Part shown: positions 35,590 to 46,110 of the stretch, one piece after another
How positions within the stretch are numbered: position 1 is the first letter of the stretch
Layout of the letters: each line of letters starts with the position of its first letter
Source: Angiostrongylus vasorum
Lineage: Eukaryota > Nematoda > Chromadorea > Rhabditida > Metastrongylidae
Direction: 5' to 3'
Length of the DNA: 64,000 nt
Assembly (NCBI GenBank): GCA_018806985.1
Contig: JADANN010000339.1
Span: forward strand, 806,001 to 870,000
Notes under the pieces: model-generated
The model's input: only the letters and a program-made list of their open reading frames with translations
Database searches by the model: none
Told to the model about the DNA's origin: nothing
Position numbers and translations under genes: made by a program

Positions 35590-36060
35590 TGATCTCGGTA
35601 TAAATAATCAATCTTTTCTTCAGTCGTTGAGCTAACACGAGATTAGTAAATAGTTTTATTCGGCTGCCTTGATGCCCTTGTCTTCTTCAGAACCGAGTCA
35701 ATTATAAACAGTTGTTCTTTCTTGTGTGGGTTTTCGTCATCGCACCGAGTCCGAATCAAGTGATGTGGAGCACCGCTGGAATCAAGTATCACCACTCGAT
35801 AGTTCTCTTTTATACAGGATAAATGTTTTTCTATTTCCGGTATTTAATATGGTATGCTTTCCTGTGGTTATTTCATCTTGTGGAATTCGGTGTTATATTT
35901 GCTGGCACATTGCATAGCATTAGTTCTAAAGGCCAACTTTCATTTAACCTCTCAATTGACTCAATGCGACAATGACCAGCTGTGGACCACCGACTCGGCC
36001 CAGTCCAACACTAAAGAAGACGAATACTGCGAAACATTAGGCGAATAGAACTAATTGCTT
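35590..36060. repeat. Foldback element with hairpin motif
   Basis: Left arm 35600-35710 (AGTTTTATTCGGC, then TTGTCTTCTTCAGAACCGAG) and right arm 35985-36060 (CGACTCGGCCCAG, then AAAGAAGACGAATACTGCGA and GGCGAATAGAACT) are inverted relatives. The central 270 bp is unrecognised. Confidence 0.5.
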
Positions 36061-36349
36061 TTCTCCTGTTATCTCAGAGGTGATACAGAGTAAAGAAAGT
36101 GTTGGTTACGAACTAGATGGTGTTATAGAGTGTTCGGTGGTATTCCAATCACTGTCACCGATTTCTCTAGACCGGCCGCTTTTTAGCAGCGTTTTTGTAG
36201 TTTTACTTATTTTGGAAATGAAGAGCAGGATAAACGAGACCTTATTGTCGCTATACTTATCGCCTAGGGTCGTACTTTTTTCCTTTCCTTCTTCTTTTTT
36301 TCCCTGTTTCCTCTAATTTAGGTTTCGGGTTTTTATGTTGATGTTATGA

Positions 36350-36490
36350 AAGTATTTGGCTGACTAGATTGCAATCAACTTGTCCTTTCCAAGCTCAGGA
36401 GTCGAAGTCTGCCGAAACGCATATCCTAGACATTGCAAATAAATATTACAGCAACGACCTCGTGTTTGCCCATCGAGAAAACAGTGAGTT
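36350..36490 (+). repeat. Repeat family F, single arm
   Basis: Matches 345-500: GATTGCAATCAACTTGTCCT, GTCTGCCGAAACGC, ACGACCTCGTGTTTGC. Confidence 0.6.
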
Positions 36491-36559
36491 GTTTATTTTC
36501 TTTATTTAGTACGAGCCATCTTAAGTAGTCCACATAAATCGGTAGTAGTTTACATCTAC

Positions 36560-36840
36560 CGTGCGAGTCCCAACACATCCTGCCTTCGATTCGTTTTCTC
36601 GCAACCGTTATTCACGAACGTCTTCGGACATTTTACGTGTGGGTTCCAATGCTGCTTGAAGATTTGTGGGATACCCAAGCTATAGCACTTGGAAGGATAT
36701 TCCCAGACAAATATGGTACGAACTTCCCGACAATGGACGGATCAGTAGCTTGGTGAACCGAGGCGTAGTCGAGTGAGCACCGTGATCGCGAGGAACGGCA
36801 TCACTACCACTGCGCACTCCGCCTCCTAAAAGATCTATAT
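36560..36840 (-). mobile_element. SINE-like family E, tRNA-like head
   Basis: Minus strand begins GGCGGAGTGCGCAGTGGTAG (box A-like), with CGGTTCACC (box B-like) about 60 bases on, and continues to CGAATCGAAGGCAGGATG. Parallel to 53770-54230. Confidence 0.5.
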
Positions 36841-37194
36841 TCATCAGAAATTTGAAATATTCGTATATGCTGTCGTCTCAATGATGCTTGGCCGTCGTAA
36901 TCCGTTGTACGAGTTTAAAATTGTTATAAGTACCTGCATAGACTTAGCATCCACAAATAATTTCATTTAAATGGACACCTCACATAAGTAAAATCACCGA
37001 TCATCAACGATAAAACGTTTTTTGAGGCTTCATTAGAAGATACTGCAATGTGTATTATGTTCATATGCAAAAAATAGCTGGCAGTGAGTAACACAGCATA
37101 AGACTATTTCGTTAATCACGACCGTTTCTTTGGACATATATGTATGTACTATAAAAAACTCACTGATCCACTCAGATAAGTGGTTCACACATGA

Positions 37195-38690
37195 TTAGTT
37201 GTGAGGCTGCGCGGCGTACCCCCCAGATGACAGGAATTGAAGTGAACGAAGGCAAAAAACGACCTTATGCGTTCCTTCGACTTAGTTGGATTCAAAGAAT
37301 GAATTCTTCTCTTTTTTTGCTGCGACGATTTGCCATATACGTTCTCTGTTGAATAAACATCTTTTTTGCAGGCATGATTGAGTGCATTTGTGCATATTCA
37401 GGTCGTATTCTGCAAGTCAATTTAGTGAGGAGCCTGCAATGAATCCATTGACTGCGAAGTACACCGAAGCTGATTAGGAGATGGCTCCTAAAATTAAGTC
37501 CCATACGTACTCTGTCAGGACCCGGTAAGCTAGCCAACAGTACATCCGGCCCATGCGCAAGAGTGCGACAGGTTAACGCTCGGTATCAATCTCCAAACAA
37601 ATTAAAATAAATGCACCTCATTCTTGCAACTGCGGTAAGAATCAATGTGTAGAATGTTTGGATTAGCTGCAAATAATTAGGCTTCATTCTATGATGCCTA
37701 CATCTGGAATGACCATAGTAATGACCTCCATCCTATGGTGCCCGCACAATAGCATTAGAATCCCTAGTGAGGACTTTACGATTTAAACTAGAAATGTTAA
37801 GGACGGTGTCACAGGAATTGCCAAAACGAGAGAACAGCATGCATTTGTGTAGGAAAGTATGTTACCGAAGAAGAAATGTCCTTCGTTGCACGTGAGAAAA
37901 GATAAATCGGCGGCGTTAGTGTCTTCGTCAACATAAGTTTGCCCGTGAATTTTTTTCGAGCAACTAACAACCCGAATCGAACACTCGCGCTTGAGGAGGT
38001 GTGCAACAATATCGACTTTAACAAGTTTTGTAAAGGTCACTGTTGGCAACCTCAGTGCTATGATTGGAACCAGGAGAACGTTTGAAATGAGAGCACATCG
38101 ACACCTATGGATAAAAATGGATCGTACAGCGTGAATAGTGCCTAAATTTACCATGACCGAAACCATCATGAAAGCTCACGATTCCAGAACTCCAATTATT
38201 AACTCTTGTTAATTCTTGACGCAGTAGTCTCCCAATGGAGAGCACTATAATGAAGAAGACAAATCATATTCAGCTGAAAGTTTTCTTAATCGATGTCGGT
38301 CCTTAATCTTAGCAGGGATCCGGTCATTATCTCATCCGCTTAAAATCCCATTTTGGAAAGGTAGAAAACGGCAGAATTCAACAAAAAAAGCGAAATCCCA
38401 AAACCATCGTGAACTGGGACTTATTCGGATTATTAGCCGGCTTCTAAGAAGATGCCGTTATTCGCAACATTTGTAATGAATACAGCCGCGCCATTCAATA
38501 CCTTCACGTTGGTGGTAAAGAAAAAGCGCGGACTTCCGATACAGCAGCGTGGAATAGCACGAACCTTGGCTAACAGTCACTGCTTCCAGAAAAAGGAATG
38601 GTTAAAACATATGCAGAGGAGGATTAACACTTTAGGGCTGTATTACGGCAACACCGCTCTAAAAGACTATTTGTGAACGCTAGTGATTTT
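37195..38690 (+). mobile_element. RTE LINE, degenerate 5'UTR and endonuclease half
   Basis: Begins with the lineage 5' region (TTAGTTGTGAGGCTGCGCGG, compare 41778 and 60200). About 37910-38020 corresponds to the VLVN...NIDSFEQL part of the endonuclease ORF. Near 38395-38500 PKTIVNWDLFGLLAGF is followed by a stop and EDAVIRNICNEYSRAIQYLH. Many stops and frameshifts; the RT half is absent. Dead copy. Confidence 0.7.
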
Positions 38691-39290
38691 GGTGTAGATG
38701 TCTTTTTCTCGTGTTTCATCTGGCTTTCCGCTTCACTTCGCGCTCTTTACCATTATCACATTTTTTCTTCGTGAGGCTGTATTTGCTTTTTCATATGTTT
38801 CTTACAGTTTCACTTTCCGTTGCAGTTGATTTTTTTCAAAAATGTACACTTTTTACTGTACTTTTCCCATATGTGGTGGCAACTGGAAAACACCATTTTC
38901 ATAAGGCATTTCGCGCTTTGTATTCATTCGTACACTGTATTCGTTTCCCTAGTGCGGTGAAGATAATCGACTGACGAAACATTGAGAATCTTGGTTCTTC
39001 TTCTGTCCGCTTACATTTTACAAGTATTCTTGACCATCGTTTCTCTTGCATAAAAAAAACTACTGTTGGCTATGAAGAAGGATGTTTTAAGGACCATCGA
39101 CGGTCAAGTATACATATAAAGATATCTGCCATCTATTGTTGAGTTATGATTTGGTATGAGCACGTTGTATATGCTGTGATATTGGTATTCCATGCATTTT
39201 TTATTTTTCTTGTTGCGCTTACACCTCACGATTTTTTCAATGCCGGAAAGATAACCACACATCGTTCCAACACCAACAGAAAGGTGTGAA
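38690..39290 (+). pseudogene. Decayed duplicate of ankyrin-gene exon 12 and flanks
   Basis: Matches 28720-29480. AGTGCGGTGAAGATAATCGA corresponds to the exon's AGTATGGTGAAGATAGTCGA. ACTACTGTTGGCTATGAAGA then AGGATGTTTTAAGGACC corresponds to its ACTACTGTTAAGTCTGAGGA then AGGATGTCGTGAAGACT. GTTGCGCTTACACCTCACGA corresponds to GTTGCGTTTACACCTCAAGA. Reading frames are broken by indels. The SINE A at 28845 is missing here, so it inserted after the duplication. Confidence 0.72.
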
Positions 39291-39299
39291 TATGAATTC

Positions 39300-39540
39300 T
39301 TGGACTTTAGGCAATCTTCATGTCTTCCCAATCTGCCTGCTGTATGTCATCTAACAGCTCACAAATCCTCTATTCATTCATTTAGTCACGTATTATCCAC
39401 CAGGGACAGCCTTGCCAACCAAAAAGGATTTCGAGTAGAATCAAGTACGTCAGACGACATCCACACAGTAACGAAATTCGATGAAGTGTCGGGAGAGTAC
39501 ACGAGGCGTTTTAGAGTCCTACCGTTATCGACCTCATAGG
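39300..39540 (+). mobile_element. RTE LINE reverse-transcriptase fragment
   Basis: Plus-strand frame 39386-39540 reads RDSLANQKGFRVESSTSDDI, then HTVTKFDEVSGEY, parallel to the DEGQPCEQ...GFRKGFSTIDHIHTVTRL...EVSREY segment of lineage-one RT. Short and degenerate. Confidence 0.6.
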
Positions 39541-39574
39541 CATCATCATAATTGCAACAGAAGCGGTCATTTCG

Positions 39575-39880
39575 CAATATACCCTGCCAATAAAAACAGT
39601 AGGCAGTAAATAAAACGGTTAAGATTGTGATTATAACTATAGCCTCAGCATAACTGGGTTCAATGCCGATTTGGGCTCCCCAGATCAATCCCGCTGACGG
39701 GTGATTGCTGATGGCAAAAAGATCGATAGAACTAGCTGAGAGACCGGCGAAACGAAGGACCCGCATGGTGTGGTGGTGAACGCGTTACTCCCCAGAAAGG
39801 ACAATTCGTTCTCCACCGCAGACACCTGCGGTCCGGAGTTTTGCGAATATCTCAGCATCATTGAAGTTAAAATATTACCA
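39575..39880 (+). mobile_element. SINE-like family B, plus copy preceded by a tail fragment
   Basis: 39575-39625 is a family B tail (CCTGCCAATAAAAACAGTAG, GGCAGTAAATAAAA). From 39650 a copy runs CTCCCCAGATCAATCCCGCT, TAGAACTAGCTGAGAG, GGTGTGGTGGTGAACGCG, CACCGCAGACACCTGCGGTC, TTTTGCGAATATCTCAGCAT. It is the most complete head of the family in the window. Confidence 0.72.
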
Positions 39881-40082
39881 TTCTATAAAAACACTAATAA
39901 AGAGAGGGATTCGATAATGCGATACCGTTTCAATAAATTGTCACCCTCGAGAACATTATAAGGAAACTGGAATCCAATGACGTAGGAGTGAAATTGATGA
40001 TTTAAAACTAACCAGCTTCACTTTGTCGACACTATTGTTCTTAAAACATCAAACACTAGCGAAATAGGGCCAATAAGGGCAG

Positions 40083-41750
40083 ATTTCGATAGTATCACCT
40101 ATATCACCTGTAGTCCCGTTGATCGTCGAGTGACTCGAGCGGGCGCCAGTAAATTTTCCATTTTTCCCTGTCGCGTGCAAGAGTAGCCCGGTGAATTCTG
40201 CTCGCTCTAGGGAATCGTCGAGCATCATATATTTCTTCTAGGCTTTTTCGTGAAGAACTCTGACCATCGGGTCGGTGGTCTTCCCTACAGTACGTTTGAC
40301 ATCCCGAAGAATCGAGTCACTAACGGCTCTTGTCCATCGGTTGTAATTCATATTCTTTACGTGTCCAGTCCACCTCATCTTCGATTGTTTGACGTACAAA
40401 ACGGCATCTTTGATTTTTGATTGTTTACGCAGGTCGGAACTTCCCTTACTTGTGTGGAACGGGATACTCCTAGCATCGCCCTTTCGACTGCGCGTTCAAT
40501 TACGCTGAGTGATCTTTCATCCTGCTTACGCAGCGACAAGGTTTCTGACGCATACGTTAGGGCAGGAAGCAGCGCTGGAGTTGAAAAGGTGGGCACGGAG
40601 TTAGGGTATTCTTTGTTCTCTTCACTATGTCCTCGATATTCTTGAAAGCTTTCAAAACCGCTCGTTTCCTTCTCCTCAACTCTGAATCTAAGTCGTTAAA
40701 CATGTTGATTTCCCGACCTAGATAGACACAACTGGAGCATTCGGAGATATTCGTTCCGCTGAGCGTGAATGGGGCATACGAAACCAATCCGTTCCGCATA
40801 AACATCGTTTTTCGTGAGATTTAGTCGAAGACCAATCTTTCCACAGACGTTATCAAAGTTGGCAAGCATACGTTCCGCTTGGCTAATGTTTGGTGTTATA
40901 AGGACGATGTCATCAGCAAAGCGAAGATGATGTAACTGCTGACCATCGATTTTCACTCCCATATTATCCCATTCCAATGTTCGCATGACGTTCTGGAGGG
41001 TGGCGGTAAATAATTTTTGGCGAGATGGTATCGCCTTCGTCTAACCCCTCTTTTAACGTCGATGTTAATATCGTTGTAGAATGGCGATATCGTGGTTGTG
41101 AAATTCTTTTTGCAGCTCACGAAGAATCTTTATGTACTGAGTAGGGACTTCCTGACCATCAAGGGCTTCCATGACTGCTTCTATCTCAGTTGAGTCAAAG
41201 GCCTTTCTTTAAAACGATAGAAGTGAAACAGAGTGGTCTTTTGTACTCTCGCGATACTTCAGTGAGCCTTGTTATCGTGTGGATGTGGTCCATCGTATTA
41301 AATCCTTTTCGAAACTCTGCTTGCTCACATGGCTGTCCTTCGTCCAGTGTTCTGTCAATCCTGTTTAGGATGATTCGAGTGAAAGAGTTTGTAGACGACA
41401 GACAGCAAGCAGATTGGGCGATAGTTGCCGATATCGTGTAGGTCACCCTTCTTGAACAATAACACGGTCTTTCTGGTCTTCCCACTGCGTAGGGACCTTG
41501 CATTCAGACAAGTAACGTGTGAAGAGTCGAGCCAGTGCGTTTACGAGGGCTGGCGGATGGTTCTTCAAGTGTTCTGGTCTTATCTTGTCCGGACCTGGTG
41601 CTGTTCGATTTTTCACCGACCAAATGGCATGTCGGATTTCGGAAGGGAGAACCGGTGGTACAACATATCCATCCTCCTTTATTTCATATGACGGTAGGTG
41701 GACGTTGCCATCGAAGAGATCTGAGTAGTATTCGTGTCTGATTTTCCACG
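40083..41750 (-). mobile_element. RTE LINE, reverse-transcriptase half of a twin-primed insertion
   Basis: Read on the minus strand from 41750: HEYYSDLFDGNVHLP, VVPPVLPSEIRHAIWSVKNR, APGPDKIR, then (41195-41503) GQPCEQAEFRKGFNTMDHIH, (40696-40986) HLRFADDIVLI with the catalytic YADD-type motif as FADD, thumb and C-terminal region, and the terminal WKIYWRPLESLDDQRDYR near 40120-40175, followed by GTGATA repeats as tail. Frameshifts break the ORF into several pieces. The 5' half of the same element lies inverted at 41760-43435. Confidence 0.85.
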
Positions 41751-41759
41751 GATCTCCCT

Positions 41760-43435
41760 CATATGAGAGATTTCGAGCCGGTTAGTCGCGAGGCTACTTG
41801 GCGCGTACCCAGGTGGCGGATAGGGGGTTGATCGCGGACCAAAAGCGACATTTGCTTTCTTGAGACGCAGGTGGGTTCCATGGGAAGGACTGCCTGTTTG
41901 TCCTGCGCCGATTTGGCACATACTTTCTGTATTTGCTAGGCATATTCATGTATGCATTTGTGAGTGCGTTCTCACTTATGGGATTGTATTCTACAAGTCA
42001 ATTCGGCCAAAAGCTCTGCAATCAAATGACATGAAGTATATGGGAGGCGGTTAGGAGTCGCCTCCAACAAATAAGCTCCATGTCCACTCTGGGTGGGCCT
42101 GGCAAGCTACCCATGAATATACCCAGCCCCCACGTTCAAAGCCCAGCAAGCTGTGCGTTGGTATCAAAGTGCTAAACACAGTAAAAAAACGGGCCTCATT
42201 CCCCCTGACTCCGAAAGAGCCCCAATTTCTCAGCGTTGGGTAGGACGAGTACGGAGAAGCTGCTAAAATTCTCAAGGCCAATAGAAGCTGCCCGGATTAC
42301 AAAGAACTAAGGTGACGATCTGTGCCTGCAATGCACGTACACTTGCATCCGAGTCTTCGATAGAAGACGCCGTCGTCGGCGTTCTCGTCAACACGAGTTT
42401 GTCCATGAACATCGATTCATTCGAACAACTTACAATCTGAATCGGACGTTTACGATTAAGAACATGTAAATAAATACCGGCTTTGACAATCTTCGTCGTT
42501 TACGCGCCGACATCAAACTATGAAGAAGAAGGAGTCGAAGCGTTCTGTATGGACTTGGAGAAGTTCTACAGAGATGACCATACATTCTTCAAGGTCATCA
42601 TTGGAGATTTCAACGCTAAGACTGGACCAAGAAGATCGTCTGAAGAACGCCACATTGGGACCCACGTATTAGAATGGAACGAACAGGGTGACCGACTCTC
42701 TGAGTTTATCATGGCTACCAAGACCATCCATGGTAACTCGCAACTCCAGAAGCTCCACCCTCAACGCTGGACGTGGGAGTATCCTAATGTAGAGTACCAT
42801 AATGAAATAGATCACATCATAGTAAACAGAAGGTTTTGCCTGACCGATGTCGCTGTTGTCCCAAAAATTCTACACGAGATCAGACCATCATCTCTTTCGT
42901 GCAAGATTCTATTTTTTCGCGGAAGGGAGAAAAAGCCGTTAGATTCAAAAACGGAAGTCCCAGAACCACCATAAACTGGGACTCACTCAATTCATTAGTC
43001 GGCTGTTGGGAAGATGCCGTTGTCGATAACATCGATGAAGAGTACGATCGGCTCATTCAACATCTTCACGTTAGCGCTGTGAAAGCTGAGAGCTCAAAGT
43101 CACCATGAGACGTCTGTCTCCAGAAATACGCGAGTTGATACGCCAGCGTGGAATCGTACGAGCTGCTGCAGGCAACCGCGGACTATCGTCCGAACTTGCA
43201 AAACAATGCAAGCAAACGATAAAAGAAGATCTCAAATAGAGAAGAGCAGCAGTAATGATCGAAGCTGCAGAGACTGAGAATTTCATTTGCAAAGCCCACC
43301 GAAGCTTCGCCAATTACAAGACCAAGATGATTGCACTCCGAGGCTCAGAGGGAACAGTTACAGCGTCCAGAAAAACGATGGAAAAATCATTAGCGATTTC
43401 GACAGTACCTATACGGATACTAGGCTCCGAATAAA
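41760..43435 (+). mobile_element. RTE LINE, 5'UTR and endonuclease half, inverted relative to its RT half
   Basis: 41760-42300 is the lineage 5'UTR (GCCGGTTAGTCGCGAGGCTA; compare 60210). The ORF starts near 42305 (VTICACNARTLASE equivalent), has a deletion of about 150 bp, then reads [74 protein letters not shown]: an APE-type endonuclease with the GDFN and DH motifs. It continues through a linker (ELIRQRGIVRAAAGNRGLSS) and stops near 43400 at MEKIISDF, where the RT half begins. Confidence 0.85.
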
Positions 43436-43889
43436 TCTTATGAAGGCGATATTCATGGAGAAAGAGTTTGTTTGTGATGCAAATTCGCGCTTAATTGAAT
43501 GAACATCTCGGAATGCTACAGCTATGAGTATATGGGTCGGTAAGTTAGAATCATGAACGATTCCACTCAAGAGCTGAACTGGAGAAGGGAGCTGCTTGGG
43601 GGAGATATACAGAATATCAAGGATGTGGTGAAGTGGACAAAAACATTGGCAAGTAGGATGATGGAACACTAAGCGCTCTCGAATTTCAATGTGCTTCGAA
43701 ATTAAATGTAAAGTAGTTGGAACGAAACAAATTTTACATGGATACGGCGACGGATAACAATGATTTTGTTTCCAAAACGGGGTTACGACCATAGGATCAA
43801 AATTTCTGAAGGGGTCTTTATAACCGATTCGTTCTCTACAACTCCATTCTGCGGTTATTCTCATGGAATCTTTTTATTCTCACTGTTAT

Positions 43890-44772
43890 CCAGAATTAGG
43901 AAAAGGCGTCTTGCGTGTGGTGTGTGACTGCACTGTTGGTTTTTTGACAAGTATCAATTTTGATTCTTGTGAAAACAAAACGAATTTGAGTCTTTTAACA
44001 TTTTATTTCTGTTCCTTGTAAAACTGTCTGCGTTTGTAGATGTCTCCGTCATCGTATCGCACCGAGGCTTTAAACATAATCGGCTAGTGAGGGTAATTTC
44101 ATGGGTTCATCGAGACTTATTTGTTCTGTAACATTGTAAATTCTCACTGAAATATGTGGCGTTCAGTTTTCCCTTATTTCCTTTTTACTTTGTTTAGTCT
44201 CCGAAGAGGAAATGTAAATTACATGGAGCGGTATAATTAAGTTCAGTTCTAGAAAATTCTGTAGTCTTTTGATTGCAGAATTACTTACTTGACACTTGAA
44301 TGGCCCGTCCTCCCTAGTTGTGCGGTCCCCAGCATAATCACCATTTTTCGGAGATTTGCCGGTTAAGCCATTGTGGTTCCCTGGAATCCCGAGGACATCC
44401 TGGCCAAATTCTGTCCTAGGTCTTCACCACGACAGGCAGTCGCAGCCCTTGTGGATCAGAGGGAGATTTGCCATCATGCGACTTTGATACCAGGACGGTG
44501 GTCGATCCTGGTATTGGTTTGCTCTTAGCTAGGCTTTCTGATGGAGACGCCGGACTCCTCAGCTTGGAAGACCCTGCCGTGGGGACGAATCCCGCCGCTG
44601 TACATCGCAGTCCGACACCCAGGAAGACCTTCCAGCCACGATGAGGCGGTAAACCGTTGGGAGGTTGCAGAATTGTCCTAGACAAGTGTTCCTTTGTTTA
44701 TTTTAAATTTTGCGCACTGTTTTGGTGTTTTCTCTTCGTCTATCGAAAGATTACGTGTGTTCCCGTCCTAGT
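43890..44772 (+). pseudogene. Decayed duplicate of the ankyrin-gene 3' end, split by SINE C
   Basis: 43890-44282 plus 44675-44772 align with 31795-32290: TTGCGTGTGGTGTGTGACTG, GGTTTTTTGACAAGTATC, AAGTTCAGTTCTAGAAAATT, TTTTGATTGCAGAATT, then TTACGTGTGTTCCCGTCCTA. The proposed 11-bp last exon is kept as AATTGTCCTAG (Glu-Leu-Ser-stop) against AATTGGTGTAG at 32176. The SINE C at 44283-44664 is inserted at this acceptor. Confidence 0.72.
44283..44664 (-). mobile_element. SINE-like family C with 10-bp TSD and known empty site
   Basis: 382-bp copy flanked by TTGCAGAATT at 44273-44282 and 44665-44674. The homologous segment at 32169-32179 has a single TTGCAGAATT and no insertion, which fixes both ends of the element. 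The minus-strand 3' end reads CGCACAACTAGGGAGGACGG. Confidence 0.93.
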
Positions 44773-44807
44773 AAAATGTCTTTTATTATAAATGTGTTGT
44801 TTTCTTT

Positions 44808-45185
44808 TTCAGCAATCGCGAAGTTCTTATACAGCACACATTTACTTCCCTACAAAACGAACACATACAACACAACGGTAGTTCGCTGTTTCGGCAATAT
44901 CGTCTTCTTCAGAGCCTGGAAGGGTACACTGATGCGTAATTTACTAGTTGAAACGCTTCAACAGCACAGACAGAAAGATGGATTTTCCTTAAATCTTCAA
45001 TATTTTCATCTTTCTGTTTGCTCTGTTGAAGCGTTTGACCTAGTGAATTACGTATGAGTGTACCCTTTAACACTCGGAAGAAGGCGATACTGTCGAAACG
45101 TCAGCTACTGTTGTGTTGTGCGTTCTTTTTGTACGGAAATAAACCTGTGCTGTATAAGAACTTCGCGATTGCTGGAAAAAGAAAG
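44808..45185. repeat. Long foldback (palindromic) element
   Basis: Left arm 44808-44990 and right arm about 45003-45185 are inverted copies along their whole length: TTCAGCAATCGCGAAGTTCT against AGAACTTCGCGATTGCTGGA, AACGCTTCAACAGCACAGAC against CTCTGTTGAAGCGTTTGACC. The loop is only about 15 bp. Arms look roughly 80-85% identical. Half copies occur at 7005-7110 and 50660-50730. Confidence 0.88.
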
Positions 45186-45299
45186 CAACACATTTGTAAT
45201 CCAATGTCGAGGTCAATAGAAAGTCAGTCTTTTTGCTATAGTTTACTAGCAGTCTATCGTGCTAATGGATATAGTTCCTAGGGACATGTAGTACAGCGT

Positions 45300-46110
45300 G
45301 CTTTATAAACAAACGGCAAAAAACGTTTAGACACGGAAGTCACAGCAGTCATTCACCGAAGTCATATTTGAATGTGTCGTCCATTACTGCTTTTTCTATT
45401 ATTTTGAAGTCGATGATGGCACGTTCGCGACAAATGGTTGTGTTGTTATTCATAAACATGCCTGAAATTGAATTAAAATTAATATACAGTTGCATCCATT
45501 TTGTTTGGTGTTGCAGTATTGTTTCAGTTCTAAAACAAAGGATAAAGCGTTCGGCGTTCATCAACCCTGAGGGATGCGCCATGTATTCGTCTCTATTCGC
45601 ATCATCATAAAGGTGAATGAATACGTATATCTAGCCAGTACAATGACTAGCGGTGGTTTAGCGATGAATCAATGGACTACTGCTGGCCTTCCAGGAAATT
45701 CTGGTACTAATTCGCCAACCCTGGAGAGATGAAGATTTAGTGAACCGAGGCACGGGCGGAACGATGTTGACCGACCTTGTGTATAATGCCAAGGTAGCAG
45801 CCGCAACACTACACGAGTCCGTGCGATTTAGTAAAGAATGGAAAAAAAAACTCCCCAAGATTAGTCTGAAAACTGCGTTCGTGCTTCAAGTTGTTTTGAT
45901 TTTCAGTCACCGAAGTCGCGTGCCGAAGTCATCTTGTGGGTTCCGATCATTTGAAGGAGAACAGCAGCGTGAGATTTCTTGTTGAGGTCCTCGCAAAGGA
46001 ATGCGGTAATCAGATCGATGGTTTTTTGCTGTGCCCTTGATAAGCAGTTAAAGGTATTTGTGTACAGCGGGTGTTTTCTATAAGCTTGAACGGCTCATCT
46101 GATTATCGAC
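45300..46110 (+). pseudogene. Decayed duplicate of 32800-33110
   Basis: GGCACGTTCGCGACAAATGG (45418) matches 32801, CATGCCTGAAATTGAATTAA matches 32840, and GGTTTTTTGCTGTGCCCTTG with AGCAGTTAAAG (46020) matches 33018. A degenerate SINE A and other sequence are inserted between. No gene is evident in either copy, so this is probably duplicated 3' flank. Confidence 0.5.
45535..45760 (-). mobile_element. SINE family A, degenerate copy
   Basis: Minus-strand order of GCGCATCCCTCAGGGTTGAT, a GATTCATCGCTAAACCACCG equivalent of the GATACATCGGTAGGCCACCG block, and a GGCGAATTAGTACCAGAATT equivalent of the CAAATTGGTACCAGACTT block. The tRNA head is lost. Confidence 0.65.

Noticed and set aside
40375..41503. 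Several separate small genes on the minus strand
   Set aside because: The frames are consecutive pieces of one frameshifted RTE reverse-transcriptase ORF.
43409..43864. 151-codon minus-strand ORF as a gene
   Set aside because: Its left end is the antisense of the RTE endonuclease half, the rest has no recognised domain or splice partner.
44416..44685. 90-codon minus-strand ORF as a gene
   Set aside because: It lies within SINE family C; similar frames appear in the other copies because the repeat is conserved.
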